Source of the DNA: Chrysophaeum taylorii
Taxonomy: Eukaryota; Sar; Pelagophyceae; Pelagomonadales; Pelagomonadaceae
Assembly (NCBI GenBank): GCA_029834535.1
Contig: JAQMWT010000523.1
Span: 124,001-188,000, forward strand
Direction of reading: 5' to 3'
DNA length: 64,000 bases
Part shown: positions 1 to 11,732 of the stretch, in pieces
Position numbering within the stretch: the first letter of the stretch is position 1
How the letters are laid out: every line of letters begins with the position of its first letter
Notes under the pieces: generated by a model
The model's database searches: none
What the model saw: only the letters and a program-made list of their open reading frames with translations
What the model was told of the DNA's origin: nothing
Translations under genes and position numbers: made by a program

Positions 1-37
1 TCACACTTGTGTAATATCCGTTTATGATGGTCGTTAG

Positions 38-147
38 GCGAACGACTCGCGCAAGCCGAGCGCGAGATCCATCGTCTCCTCGCCTGGTTCGAACACAACA
101 CCTACTATTCGGGAGACGCGAGAGTTGCGGCGTCCGCCTGGCGCTGA
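38..147 (+). CDS. Possible 3'-terminal exon of an upstream gene (partial)
   Basis: Downstream of a possible splice acceptor (AG at 36-37), the + strand reads an open 36-residue tail ending in TGA at 145-147. It contains a charged helical stretch (ERLAQAEREIHRLLAWF). The same frame is closed just upstream of the acceptor, so this only makes sense as a last exon entered by splicing. The protein is not recognisable from so short a piece and its remainder lies outside the window. The call rests on composition and on the short introns seen elsewhere here. It could also be chance. Confidence 0.28.
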
Positions 148-563
148 GCCAGTTCGCTCCTTGTCTCCAGGCCGATCCCCATCCGTGGTTTAAGCTGGTT
201 CGCGAGGCTTGTCAACCCTCAAACTTCAACGGGCAGGGCGCCAATATGTAACAATGTCTTGGGTGCGGGGGGATGGGGACACTGCGTTGAAGCCGGCGGC
301 GGTGCCCAGGGGTTAGTTAGCAAGCGCGTGATATGGGGACGGACTCCTTCCTCCTGGTGATTCGGGGGGATTGGTGACGACGTAACAACGGAGACCACCG
401 AAAAAGAAGCAGGCAGAAGACGAAAGAGGCGCGCGGTGCCGCGAGGCGTCAGGCAGGGGGTGCGGCGCCTATTTTTGCATTGTGCCAAGGAGACCACGAG
501 GCGACGACGTCAGGGTGAGTGGTTTCCGACAGCATAGGTCGGAGAGGACGACGATAGTAGGGG
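148..563. other. Intergenic stretch, nothing recognised
   Basis: No convincing coding frame, RNA gene or repeat is seen. Short open frames on both strands are arginine/proline-rich, as expected from GC-rich noncoding DNA. It separates a possible upstream gene end from the stop codon of the costars-CH gene. Confidence 0.5.
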
Positions 564-2798
564 TTACGCCCAGGGAGATGGCGCCGTGAGGAGAGGCCCG
601 TCGTAGCCCGGGATGTTCTTAGCGACGCGGGAGAGGGCGTGAAGGGTGTGGAGCGCGGGACGGAGGTCGAGCTGCTTCTGAAGGTCCTGGGCGTCGAAGC
701 ACTCGCGTTTCTGAAGGCCGAGCTTCTGGCAGCCGCGGTTGAAGGAGGTTATGTTTGAGAGCTGGATGAACGCGGTGGACGACTTTTTCGCGTTGGGGAC
801 AGTCTTGGGTTTGATGCTGTTGACGAGCTTGCACAGTAAGACGCCATCCTGGAGCGCGTTCCCAAAGGCGACGTGGCCGTCGCCCTCGATATCCTCGTCG
901 ACACTCTCGCCCGTAACGGCCAGGACCCACCGGAGCGCGTTTCGGTAGTCGTTTGCCTCCTCGGCGAGCTTCGACTTTTTCTTTGTTTCGATCTCCCAGT
1001 CGAGGTTGTCCACGCTCGCCTGGAATTGCTCGGGGGCGTTGCTGTACTCGGAAGATGCCCCGCTCGTGGGCCGCGGGGGGTCGTTCTCGTTGCTCGCCTT
1101 GGCGGGCTTCATCTCGCGAGTCCGTTGTGTTTCCTCCTCGCATTCTTTTGGCTCCGTTGCTTCTTCCTCGCGATTCTTCCCGGCCCCAGGGACCACGCTT
1201 TCCACGGCCGCTGCGGCTTCTTCCTCGAGCTTTTTTTTCAGCTCGGCCGCAGCGCGCTCGGCCGCTTCCTCTTCGGCCGCCGCGCGCTCGGCCGCCTCGC
1301 GCTTGGCCGCTTCCTCTTCGGCTGCCGCGCGCTCGGCCGCCTCGCGCTTGGCCGCTTCCTCTTCGGCTGCCGCGCGCTCGGCCGCCTCGCGCTTGGCCGC
1401 TTCCTCTTCGGCTGCCGCGCGCTCGGCCGCCTCGCGCTTGGCCGCTTCCTCTTCGGCTGCCGCGCGCTCGGCAGCCTCGCGCTTCTGTTTCTCGGCTGCC
1501 GCCCGCTCGGCCGCCTTACGCTTGGCCGCTTCCTCTTCGGCTGCCGCGCGCTCGGCAGCCTCGCGCTTCTGTTTCTCGGCTGCCGCGCGCTCGGCCGCCT
1601 TACGCTTGGCCGCTTCCTCTTCGGCTGCCGCGCGCTCGGCCGCCTCGCGCTTCTGTTTCTCGGCTGCCGCGCGCTCGGCCGCCTCGCGCTTCTGTTGTTG
1701 CTCGGCGGCGGCCGCCGCCTTGCGCTTGGCTTCCTCCTCGGCTGCTGCCGCGCGCTTGGCGGCCGCCTCGCGCTTCTGTTGTTGCTGCTCGGCAGCCGCC
1801 GCCTTGCGCTTGGCTTCCTCCTCGGCCGCCTTGGCTTCGTCGGCCAAGCCTTTGAGGCGCATCTCGGAGATGCGGGTCTCGGAGAGGCGCTTCTCCTTTT
1901 CCTCGGACATGCGGGCCTTGTCCGCCTCGGCGGCGAGGCGTGCCTCCTCGAGGCGCTCCATGGTCGCGTCGAGGCGCGCCTTGTCTGCTCGCTCCTCTTC
2001 CTGCTTTTTCTTCATGGCGGGCGAAACGTCGACGGGCTCGGGCTCGTCTTGGTCGTCCTCCTCCTCGTCCTCGTCCTCGTCCAGGCTGTCGATGACCTCG
2101 AGGAGCGCGACCTTCTGCGTCTCGGTGAGGTCCGTCTCGAACTTCTCGAGGAGCACGGTGAGCTGCTCGGGCGACATCGCCTCGAACTCGCGCGGGCCGA
2201 GTTCGGCGACGTCGGTGACCGTCAACTCGTTGATTCCGTCCTCGCCCAGGGCCTCGGCCCACTCGCGCGGGCTGAGCTTGGGAGCGACGAAAGACGAGGC
2301 GATGTTGCTGACGTTGCCGCTCTTAACGACCGACGAGGGGGAGGGCCCCTGGTCGCCCTCGACGCGGGGGTCGTCGGCAGGTTTCGATGACCAAATCTGC
2401 GCGTGCGCCTTGACGAGGCCGCTCGAGCCGCGGCGATCGGTGGTTGGCGCGTTGTGCGAGGACGAGGAGGTCGTCGGCGCGCCGCCCGCTACGTGAATGG
2501 TTGCCTCCTGAGGCACCATGCCCTCGGGCGGCGGCACCAGGAGCTCGATCTCGACGCCGTCCGAGGGGCCCTTGAGAAGAAGCTCGCCCTTGTAGGCGAT
2601 TTTCCCGCGCTTCTTCGCCGCGCGCAGGGTCCCGACGAGCGCTTCGAACAACTGCTCGCATCGAGGGTCGTCGTGGAGCTCGGCGAAGGTCACCACCGCC
2701 ACCACGCCCTCCCGCTCCCGGTGCGCGCCGAGCCGTTGCAGCTCGAGCTGCAGGTTCGCCACGTCCAGCTCGGTCCCCTGCAAGCCGCTCCGGTCCAT
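564..2798 (-). CDS. Costars-domain + calponin-homology-domain actin-associated protein
   Basis: 744 aa. Residues about 10-90 match the costars domain of ABRACL-type proteins, including LFEALVGTLRAAKKRG followed by GELLLKG and an acidic hydrophobic strand. Residues about 190-265 are a predicted helical acidic segment. About 265-560 is a long Ala/Glu/Lys/Arg coiled coil made largely of 15-residue repeats (ERAAAEEEAAKREA type). About 635-735 is a calponin-type CH domain (ALQDGVLLCKLVNSIKP, then the LSNITSFNRGCQKLG helix). Costars proteins are linked to actin-SRF/motility signalling and calponin-type CH domains bind or sit on actin, so an elongated actin-cytoskeleton adaptor is a sound inference. 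The fusion of the two at opposite ends of a coiled coil is not one I know as a standard architecture. The ATG at 2798 starts directly before the costars fold, so the start is well supported. The frame is open throughout, with no intron needed. Confidence 0.85.
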   Translation of the reverse strand: MDRSGLQGTELDVANLQLELQRLGAHREREGVVAVVTFAELHDDPRCEQLFEALVGTLRAAKKRGKIAYKGELLLKGPSDGVEIELLVPPPEGMVPQEATIHVAGGAPTTSSSSHNAPTTDRRGSSGLVKAHAQIWSSKPADDPRVEGDQGPSPSSVVKSGNVSNIASSFVAPKLSPREWAEALGEDGINELTVTDVAELGPREFEAMSPEQLTVLLEKFETDLTETQKVALLEVIDSLDEDEDEEEDDQDEPEPVDVSPAMKKKQEEERADKARLDATMERLEEARLAAEADKARMSEEKEKRLSETRISEMRLKGLADEAKAAEEEAKRKAAAAEQQQQKREAAAKRAAAAEEEAKRKAAAAAEQQQKREAAERAAAEKQKREAAERAAAEEEAAKRKAAERAAAEKQKREAAERAAAEEEAAKRKAAERAAAEKQKREAAERAAAEEEAAKREAAERAAAEEEAAKREAAERAAAEEEAAKREAAERAAAEEEAAKREAAERAAAEEEAAERAAAELKKKLEEEAAAAVESVVPGAGKNREEEATEPKECEEETQRTREMKPAKASNENDPPRPTSGASSEYSNAPEQFQASVDNLDWEIETKKKSKLAEEANDYRNALRWVLAVTGESVDEDIEGDGHVAFGNALQDGVLLCKLVNSIKPKTVPNAKKSSTAFIQLSNITSFNRGCQKLGLQKRECFDAQDLQKQLDLRPALHTLHALSRVAKNIPGYDGPLLTAPSPWA
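1245..1700 (-). repeat. Coding tandem repeat, about 45-bp unit
   Basis: Near-identical units of about 45 bp encode the 15-residue Ala/Glu/Arg coiled-coil repeat of the costars-CH protein. Units alternate between two flavours, one with a KQKREA and one with an EEEAAKREA segment. The length is likely to vary between strains through unequal exchange or slippage. Confidence 0.8.
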
Positions 2799-3461
2799 AT
2801 GTGGCGGTCGTCAAAATCCAATACTAGATGTACTGGAGAGATTTCTCTTCTCGAAACTACTCTCAGTGCGGGCCGGGGGGGGGCAAAATTTCGATTCTAT
2901 TTGAATTCGCGGGTCCGCCGCCGAACCATACCACGACCTTGATGATGATATGACTTCCTTCCTACGACGACTGCTAGAGGGACTTGCTTCGCGATCTAGC
3001 CTCGACGACGATCGTGGACACTTGCAGGATATCTGGCCTGGCCTCTTCGAGAATGAAGCGGCGGACATACATCGCGCGCGGGAGGCGACGCGACGGGGTC
3101 GTCGGGATTACTTACGTACTATTCGCGCCGAGGAGATCGACCTTGTCGAGCGATAGATAGATAGGTATTTCGGGTATCGGCGAGGTTGCCACACACACGC
3201 CCATAACTTACTCTGAGAAAAACGGTCTCTGCCGGATCGACGCGGAGTTTATTAAGCATTCATTGGTCCTCTTATATATATCATCGCGGTGGGAGTTGTA
3301 AAGCAGTTGGGTGCTCCCGGCCATTTGTCCCAGACTCCCCACGCCCCAGGCAAAAAAATCTGGCAGGTGCAGACCGGACATGATGATGAATACCTCAGCC
3401 GGCCGTTGGCCGACAACACAGGGTCTTAACACATCAGCACCACGGTTGGTTGGTTGGTTGG
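2799..3461. other. Intergenic stretch between costars-CH start and repeat-bounded element
   Basis: No gene recognised. It contains the presumed promoter of the minus-strand costars-CH gene, a short GATA-type microsatellite near 3155-3165, and a (TTGG)n run at about 3444-3460 immediately before the left repeat of the element. Confidence 0.5.
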
Positions 3462-3634
3462 TAGAGATAGAAAATTCCATTTAGGGTAAGGAACCCCCCC
3501 CCCTTAACCTCACACTCACACCTACAACCACTAAATCGTGCTGCTCTTTGTGTCGTTAAGAGGACAGGACGAAAGGCAGGACTACCATTGCCACCATTCT
3601 CTACCAGAGGCACAGTGATTTTTACTGTTCTCTA
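3462..3634 (+). repeat. Left terminal direct repeat of the element
   Basis: About 173 bp, matching 11733-11921 along its length apart from roughly nine substitutions and small indels. Shared landmarks are the TTTAGGGT block, a C-run, CACACTCACACCTACAACC, and TACCAGAGGCACAG near the end. Its ends (TAGAGA and TTCTCTA) are mutually inverted, which LTRs show in short form and MITEs in longer form. Confidence 0.75.
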
Positions 3635-4085
3635 GGTTTGGACCCAGTCCGGTACTGGTAGAGAAACGTCCTCCGAAAGATATCGATCTCGATCGTCGTC
3701 TCGGACGAAGGCTCGGGATTTCCAGGCAAGAGCAATCTCCTGAAGTTCCTGAAAGTTTTAAGACCGTAGTCAAGTCTCATCGCTTGCTACTGGTGAAAAA
3801 GTGTGAAGAAGTGTGAAAGGCAATCAACAACGCGCAAAACGCAACCTCGAAAACGATGGCGACTCACGACCCACATGTCCCGAGTCTGGAAGTAGCGACG
3901 CAATTCGCTACACAGAACGCTCTCATGCAACAGTTCAAAGCAAATTTGGCTGAATGCCAACGGCGCCAAGCTCATCTTTTAGATCAACACGCCGCTGATA
4001 AAGCTGCCTTGCAAGCCAAAATCGCTGCTGGTTACGCTGATCTCAGAGCCAAACTCACTGCCACAATCGAAGCTCGAGACGAGCA

Positions 4086-4892
4086 ACTTGATCAAGACGA
4101 GCAACTCGATCAAGACGAGCAACTTGAACAAGCTCCCCAACCAGCTGTTCATACGGCAACTCCCCTCAAGCGCGAGCAAACTTCTCACGAAGTCGCGACA
4201 CAAGACCCGATCATCTCGATGGTCACCCCCCCCTCATGCCGACAACCCCACTGGATGTCAAACACCCCATGGCAAAGTCTCAGACCCAACTGCCTTCCCT
4301 CCGGACCCAGGCTTAGCCAAGGTTACTCCACAACCTGGCACACCCCACATTCACGAGGACACTCCACCTTGTTCAAATATCGCACCAGCAATGTTGAACA
4401 CTCCACCACCACTCAACAAAAATCTGTTCACTCCACCAACCCCACCGGAGCCTCCACCTCCTTCACTGGAGCCCGAACTCCCCACTATCGGCGACTCTCC
4501 CTTCACGATCTATTCAAGTTCCCCAATATCCTCGTCAACCCCCTCGCCGCACTACTCATCCCCTTCCTGACGATCATGCCACCTACGGCCATGACGGCCC
4601 CGGCGCCTTCATCCCTGACCAAGCCCCCACCGCGTCTCAAGCTCATGCCGCCCCACTGTCGGATTCCCTTGTCCGATATCCATAATTTTCCGCAAGTCAT
4701 TCTCCTCAGGACTTTCCTCTCCATCCACAAGACCGTGCCACCTACGGCCACGACGGCCCCGGCACTTCCATTTCTACCACAGCTCCTTCCGCGGCTCAAG
4801 TTCCTGCCGCCCAACCATCGGACCCTCCTAACAGACCTTCCTCACCTTTCGAAAGTCGCTGTTCCTACGATTTGCCCCTCCACCCGCGTGAC
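4086..4892 (+). repeat. Internal tandem duplications within the element
   Basis: Two kinds are visible. A 21-bp unit encoding DEQLDQ-type residues repeats about 2.5 times at 4086-4133. A diverged unit of about 159 bp is duplicated, with starts near 4575 and 4734, each containing CCACCTACGGCCA followed by GACGGCCCCGGC. These suggest growth of the coiled-coil/proline-rich region by duplication before it decayed. Confidence 0.6.
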
Positions 4893-7811
4893 TATGCATT
4901 CCACGACTACGACCATTCCTCCGTCCCCACTCAAGCAACACTCCACCTCCTTTCTCCAAGTTCCAATGCACCTCCGTCTGCGCTCCAACGCGAGTTGGCC
5001 ACCACTACGGCTGCATTCCGCTCCCAAACCGCTGAATTGGCCGCAACTAAGGCCATGCTCATTCGCAAGGATGACGCTTTGTCCTCCACAGCCAACAAAC
5101 TCACCACCACCGACGCCGCCCTGGCTTTCGCCACTGCCCAGCTCGCCATCCAAGCCGACGAACTGGTCTCCACCCAAGCCGAACTTCATTTCACCCACAC
5201 CCAGCTCAAGGTACTCGAAACTGCCCACGCTGACATCCGCAGCTCCCACCTTGACATCAACGCCGTCCTCCAAACCATTCTTACCTCATTGGATGCCACC
5301 CACCCCACCCAAGATGGTGCATCGCACCTTTCACCCACTTTCCCCATCCACAACCAACCTTCATCCCCTTCCGAACCAACCTCCAATGCCTCTTCTCCGA
5401 TTCTCCCCGAGTATCATCACCACCTCCACGGATGCCCCGGACCTTCTCCTGGTTCACCACCCACTCCGTCTCTCTGTTCTCCACATCCCGCCATCTCTGG
5501 CCCCTCCTCCTCTACCCACTCACTCTTCGCCTCTTTGGCACCCCCTGAACCCCTTTACACCCACTCGCCTTATCAGCTACCTGGTTCATTCCAACTCGAC
5601 CACATCCCCGCGTCCGAGTTGCGAGGGCGTACATTCAACACCGGCGACCGTACCCCTACCACCAGCGACGATCACCACGTGCAAAGTCTCACCAAGAATC
5701 AAGACCACCCGCATCAAGAGTCGACAAGTTCCGAACTATCAAAAGACAGCTCTTTGCCAGATGGTCATGCTCACCATCATGCTGCCAAGACATGCACAAG
5801 GGCTTCTTCTCTCTTCGGGCACAACGGCCCAGGAAGCAGTCTTGTCGAAGGAACAACAAGCCACCTCAATCCCACTTTCGACAAGTCAAAGAAAAAGACA
5901 TAGACACGTCGAGATGTTCCCGAGTATTCGACTATGGCAACCACACCCTAGAATCTAAGGCTCCGCCGTATTCTATGCCCCGGGCACAACAGCCGCAGGC
6001 CACTGACAACATCCTCTCTGATTCAGCCCCTGGTATGATGCATACAGCGAAGAAACAAGACCCACTTCACTAGTCTCGAAGATGGTCTCCTCGACCATTC
6101 CAGATCAGCCGCCTGATCCAAGCAACACCAATGACCCCGAAATGCCGTATCCACAAGGACAAGACACGCTGTCAACGGTCCCACGGTCACCATATTCGCA
6201 GGCACTCACCGCACCTGCAGGTATCAGCTCAGATTCACCAGGCAATCCCGCCTTGTTCGATATCTCTCGATCAGCAGCTCCCGATCACTTCGAAGCTGGT
6301 TCCGCCTCGCCGTCTCCCCTCCTCTAAGACAGGCGCGCACTGCCGCTCACCGGTGCTTGCTGCTGCACCCACCATCCACCTTCTCGGTTGGATGCACTGG
6401 ATGACACTGCTCAGCAGGTTGCATGGACCCACCTGCGACCACCATGTAACGATTTGATGGATGTCTTCGCACGAGCACCAGTCGCAGCACCTGATAACCC
6501 GCTCCCTAACTTTCCGTCAGAGGACGCACTCCTTTTGACTGCCGATCCTTATGTCTCACCGCGACAAGCCTCTGGAAACCTTTCCCCATGGCTGCAGTAA
6601 CAGACACAGATTTCGAGAGTTCTGCACAACCCGATCAGCCGCAAACTATGCACGATTCCATTGCGACCACTTCGGTCCTGTATGTCCCCTTGCATAGCTC
6701 TCTTCTGGACGCCACACGCTTGCGCTGCCTCCGGAAAATCGACATTGCGCTCCCAGGAAACATTCTCCGCGCACTATGCACAGACACGCTCCAAACAAAC
6801 CACCTCTGTAAGCATTTTTGCATCACTGGAATGCACGACAAACGTTCCACGCCAGCTGCCGGCTCCACCACAAACATGCACCCAAGTCACGTACGTTGCC
6901 TCCCTCAAAAGCGTCTTATCGCTCAGCACGTCACTCCTCATTTAAGGACGCATGTCACATGCCCGCACCTTCGAATGCTCAACACGCCTAAGGGCAACCC
7001 TGGTCACTACGGCACTCACCGCTCTGGTCCCAGCATCTCCGCTATTGAGGATGAACCCAGCAGGACTGACCCTTACATCGCCCTTGGTTCTACTGCTCTC
7101 TCCTTCGGCGACCCCTCTTTTCGAATTCCCGCACTGGACCCCAAGCATTTCAGGCCGGATACTCTCCACCACGGGATCTCAGCTCACGCGCCCATCTGCC
7201 CTACCTTGCAGACAGGTCAGCCGCGAGCCACACTCCTTTCGGCACTGACTTTGGACCACCCGCATCACGCGCTTTTGCTCTTGGAGCATGACACGCTTTT
7301 TGATGCTCTCCGCGTCACCGCCTCTAACACCACGACACTCGTCATTTCCACCGACACTCCGCGCCGCAACGTATCTCACGACCTTCAGATCACCAACCTA
7401 AGTCGTTCGCGCCCGCACCACGTCGCGCACGCCTTACGAGGGCGCATTTCAATTGGTGACCTCACAGGTCTTTCGATGCATTTTCCGACGTCCGACTTTG
7501 AACTTACGAGTTACTTTATGGCAATCCCCAATGCCAAGACGTCTGAAGCTGCGCAATCATGTCTCTGGAACTCCAAAGCCACAGAAACTGCCAGACAAGA
7601 GAGCACTCAGCTCCCAACAGCTGCTCAACAGCTACTTAAAGTCTCGCACATAGCAAACAGTACTATCTCGCAGTCTCTATTGGACGACAAGACGAGAGAT
7701 AAGACCACAACGGCCAGCTACACCAGCCAGCTCATTGATGTAGCAGACGAGACAACGCAAACCAACTGCACAGCACGGTTCCAGACTATGCAGACGATGC
7801 TCAGGTCCAAC

Positions 7812-8049
7812 CGGTTGGCAGCCGGAACGTTCGCAGTGGGACGGTGTATGGCCGGGGGGCGAAGACGGAAGGTTATCGACGAGTTGGTTGTCAGTCACAT
7901 CGCGGTCTCCTCGTCGCATGGCGATTGATGGTCACTCTCCGCCGACCGACCTTTCGGCGCTCCTCGTCTACAGGCCCGTGATCCCGGACTGGCTCCTGTC
8001 GGTCCGGCCTGGCTCCCATGCTCGGGAGAGGTCTGAATTTAGTTAGTTA
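7812..8049 (+). mobile_element. SINE-like retroposon, copy 1 (nested in the element)
   Basis: A 238-bp unit is flanked by an exact 13-bp target-site duplication, GCTCAGGTCCAAC at 7799-7811 and again at 8050-8062. It ends in a short (TTAG)n tail. A second copy near 47.5 kb matches it with only three substitutions in about 235 bp. The TSD, tetranucleotide tail and apparent 5' truncation relative to copy 2 are the marks of target-primed retroposition. It has no convincing coding capacity. A clear tRNA-type A/B box was not found, so whether it is a SINE or the 3' end of a LINE is open. It inserted after the host element was already present. Confidence 0.82.
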
Positions 8050-11000
8050 GCTCAGGTCCAACGCTCAATTACTCGACCACGCAAACTTTCTGTCACCTGC
8101 CCTTGCACTGCTACTGGCTCCTGTCTCATTCATAGCTGATGCACCCCATCCGATGGACCAATCCTTAAGATATGTCCTGCTCGTAGAAGCACCACCACAG
8201 GACACAAAGGTACATCATGAGGACTCAGGTAAGCGCACCAAGATCATGCGCACAAGCTCATTGCGCCTATCCGATCACGACGAGACGAAGCTACAGCTTT
8301 GCTTGACCCGTTTGCCTATGGAAGACAAAGGCCGCCTCTCAGCCCCCCAGGCACCTGACCCTTCCCTGTCGCTGCAGTCCGTATTAGCACAGACGATCTC
8401 GCCCCCCTGCACGACTGCAGATCAGGCACAAGCCAATGTCAGGACTCTGCAGAGTTATGCGCACCCGCTGGAATCTTACCAGCACGGCTACCGCAGCCAG
8501 TCAGGTCACTGCACCACCTCGGTCTCCCCTGACACCAGGTCGACGTATCGCTCATTCGCGACCACCTCAAGTCATCTAATGGACGACTATGATCTCGAGC
8601 ATGAAACCATCGCAACACTTGAGTCATACCCCAGAAGGAATCCTACTTTGGAGTCACCTCAACCACACCCACAGGAATTTTGGCCACCAGACGCCACCCA
8701 TGTGCGCATGGTTTCTCCATTGTTTTCCTCCAAAGCATTTGACTGCAGCAGAGACAAAATGAAACCTCCCCATGCGACTATAACCGCATTCTCGTTTGGG
8801 ACACAAGCATTTACTTCATGTCGTTTGTTTACGCCCATAGTACCGCGACACACGGCAACCAAGATAGAAGTGGACTGCGTTCCACCCTCATCTCTGAGCG
8901 CCACCCCCGACATGCTGCTCCCGGCACTACTAGCCAGTCCCATCACGTCTGATTCAGCTCCCTTCGCTTTGTATGACGTCATATGCCATATTCCGACTAA
9001 AACCCAGACACCGCACAGGCTACAATGCACTCGCGACGGCACGCTCACCGCCCCTCTCGGTTTAGACTACAAACATTGCGCCATACCCATGGTACACTCA
9101 CAGTCAACTGAGACGCACGCTCGCTTGTCGCACAGTACGATGCCCAAACACCTTTCGATTCATGATACGCAGAACACTGTCGTCTCAGCCACCACTGAGG
9201 CGCCTCCTCCGACCGCCGCCCGGCTCCGCGCTCGTTTCGCAATCATGGTCTCTCGGTCTCACCGGCAATTCGAACCTTTCACCCAGTTCGAATTACGAGG
9301 GCGCATTAGTTTTACACCGACGACAAGATTCGTTTCGATTCGTATCAGTCATGCCTCCTATGGCTCCTCTGGCTACATCGGAACTCAATTCAAGGCACGT
9401 ATCGAAGTCCCTCTTCCTAAGGACCTCTGTCACACGCCAAGACCTGATGAGTATTCGTCGTTCCTCCCCGCTTCAACGCGACGCCCGACGATCAAATCCC
9501 CGACGATTTGTGATGACACTAAGTTCCGTCATCAATGCAATTCAGAGCCTCCCACGCTCCTCCGTCAGTCTCTCGCAGGTCACACCTCTCAAGTTTCAGC
9601 GTCCCACCCTCGCTCGATTTTATCCAGCATGCTGCCATATGCAAACGAAGTTCAGTCACGCCAACGCCACACTTCGCAGTTATCGCCGGTCTCGCGCAAT
9701 AAATGCCCGCCACCAAATGATAGCCGCACGCAGAGTCCTTTGCTCACCTCTTTTCACGTCCCCCCCAGCACCATGTTTGACGTTGAAGCTCTGCACCACT
9801 GTGGTTCGGTTACAACACAACTTCACGCGAAATCCTCGTCCAGTTCTGATCATATCTCGCATCTGTCGACATTGTTATCGGAATCATGCTTCGGACACAG
9901 CTCAGACAGGACTAGCGTATTACGCTCTTATGACGCACTCGGTTCGCTCCTCTCCGTTCGCACTGCAGGTTCCATCTTGCAGAACTCTGAGCCCAATAGC
10001 CGCCATTGCGTTTCGCACCCAGTCCACGCTTTCCGTAGCACCCGCGAGGATAACCCCCAATCTCCCCAGCTTGGACACGCGCTCTGCTCTAAGCATTCCA
10101 CCGCATCTCACTGCCGTACACCGCTAGCCCCACCCAGTTGTGGTACGAATCAAGGGAAGTTAACTGCCATGGCTATTTACTTCTTCATTCCCACACACTC
10201 GCTGCTAGCCACAGTCTCGCATGACTCATTATCGGACAGTTCTCGATTATGGACAGGACCTCACATCATGTCCATTCTTCGGACTTCCCCCGTCCACAGA
10301 TTAATCCTCTCTTGCAACATACGCACCCTACACGTTGTAAACTGTACAGCTCTCGCATATCGACAACACCCTTCTGTCGAATGTCTCCCCTTTCAGTCAC
10401 TGCACGATTCACCAGGGATGCACCACGCTCCTTCGCGCTTTTACATCAAGGGAAGTTTGATTCTGGTGAAAACGCTTCGTTTGATTCTGATGAAAACGAC
10501 TCCGGACATGAAATGAATAGATCAGTCGATTGTCACAGTTCAGGATTACTTTGCAACATAGAACACGAAAGATGCGACTTTGACCATACCTTCGAAGTCA
10601 ACTCCCCCCCTGGCACGGACACTATCTTCAAGCAGTCCATCGCCTTCAGGCATTCTCTTCTGTTGTCCAGCCCTTCTGCATTTTCTGCACAGGGCACCGA
10701 CTCGTCAGCACAGGACGCACGCCTGTATCCACCATCACACTCGATACACTGGCAAACCTCCGTCTCCGCCCAATCATCTTTCGATACTAGCCACTGGCGA
10801 CTTACACGAGACTACGAACCCAAGTCACCAAATTAAGAGTTTTCATATTTATGGCCACCCCCAGACAACTTTATCCCGATATCCTCATCGTGCTACGATT
10901 ATCCGCATATTATTTTAGACGCTCATAGCCTAGCTTCAGCTGTCCCACGCTACACTCAGGACGACAGCTTTGACACGTATGTGACAGACAATTCTGGTTC

Positions 11001-11732
11001 CCTCATCTTCCAGAAACAGCTCCGCCTTACTCGCTCTCATTACGACGATTACCTTACCATGTCGAAACCGATTTGGTTAAATGGTCATATCTCTTCATGG
11101 GATCACGCTGGCGCTCCGTCACATCGTCACATCTTTGCTAGCAAAATTTTAGTCACGATAGAATCGCATCCCTACGACCACTTTCACTATTCGCCTTTCG
11201 ATCAGCCATTGGTCTGCTGCACAATTCCCGACTGCCTGACCCATGATCCCTCCTGTTATTATTCGTTAGACCACCCGCTCTACTCAGATGCTCCCCCAGC
11301 CACTTAGGATTTATCCACCGACACACACCGTCCCCTATCTCATTAGCCACCGAGCAAGATGATGATCTGATCTCTCGCACAACATTCGCCATACTTCTTC
11401 GTTAGCCTACCTCGCATCCTCCTCCACTTTTCTTCTTACTCACGATCGATGCTTTTTTCCTTTCTTTGATCATCCACCTCTTCTTACAATACCCTCTTTC
11501 TTTTGCTTCCCATCTCAACCGATTCTACACTCGACTTCACGCTCTTTCCGCTCTTTCTCCTTTCTCACACACACCTACCTACCTGCGTTTCGTTTTCCTC
11601 TATCTCTTTCATGCACTTCGCACACTTTCCTTGAACGGCTCCTCACGACTCGACATCCATTTGTCCTTGGCCCGACATTTGTTTTGTTTGTCCCAGATTT
11701 CGCTCATCCCCGAGTTCAATCTGCCGAGGGCG

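Noticed and set aside
80-110. tRNA B-box-like GGTTCGAAC near the start of the window
   Set aside because: The flanks cannot form a T-arm or acceptor stem, and the sequence reads as the candidate coding exon.
873-2496. Long open frames of 300-505 residues on the + strand opposite the costars-CH gene
   Set aside because: They are antisense shadows of the GC-rich coiled-coil repeats, giving Leu/Gly/Arg or Ser/Ala monotony with no domain.
3475-3490. Telomere-like TTTAGGG sequence in both terminal repeats
   Set aside because: Only one or one and a half units occur in each copy, inside a longer repeat; there is no array.
3636-3655. Possible tRNA primer-binding site after the left repeat (TGGACCCAGTCC)
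   Set aside because: Starts with TGG near the right place, but I could not match it to a plausible tRNA 3' end with confidence.
8153-10516. 787-residue open frame on the + strand in the G-poor element, with overlapping long frames
   Set aside because: Its composition (Thr, Ser, His, Pro, no recognisable fold) follows from a strand with few stop codons, and parallel frames are also open. It is part of a broken element, so it is not called as a gene.
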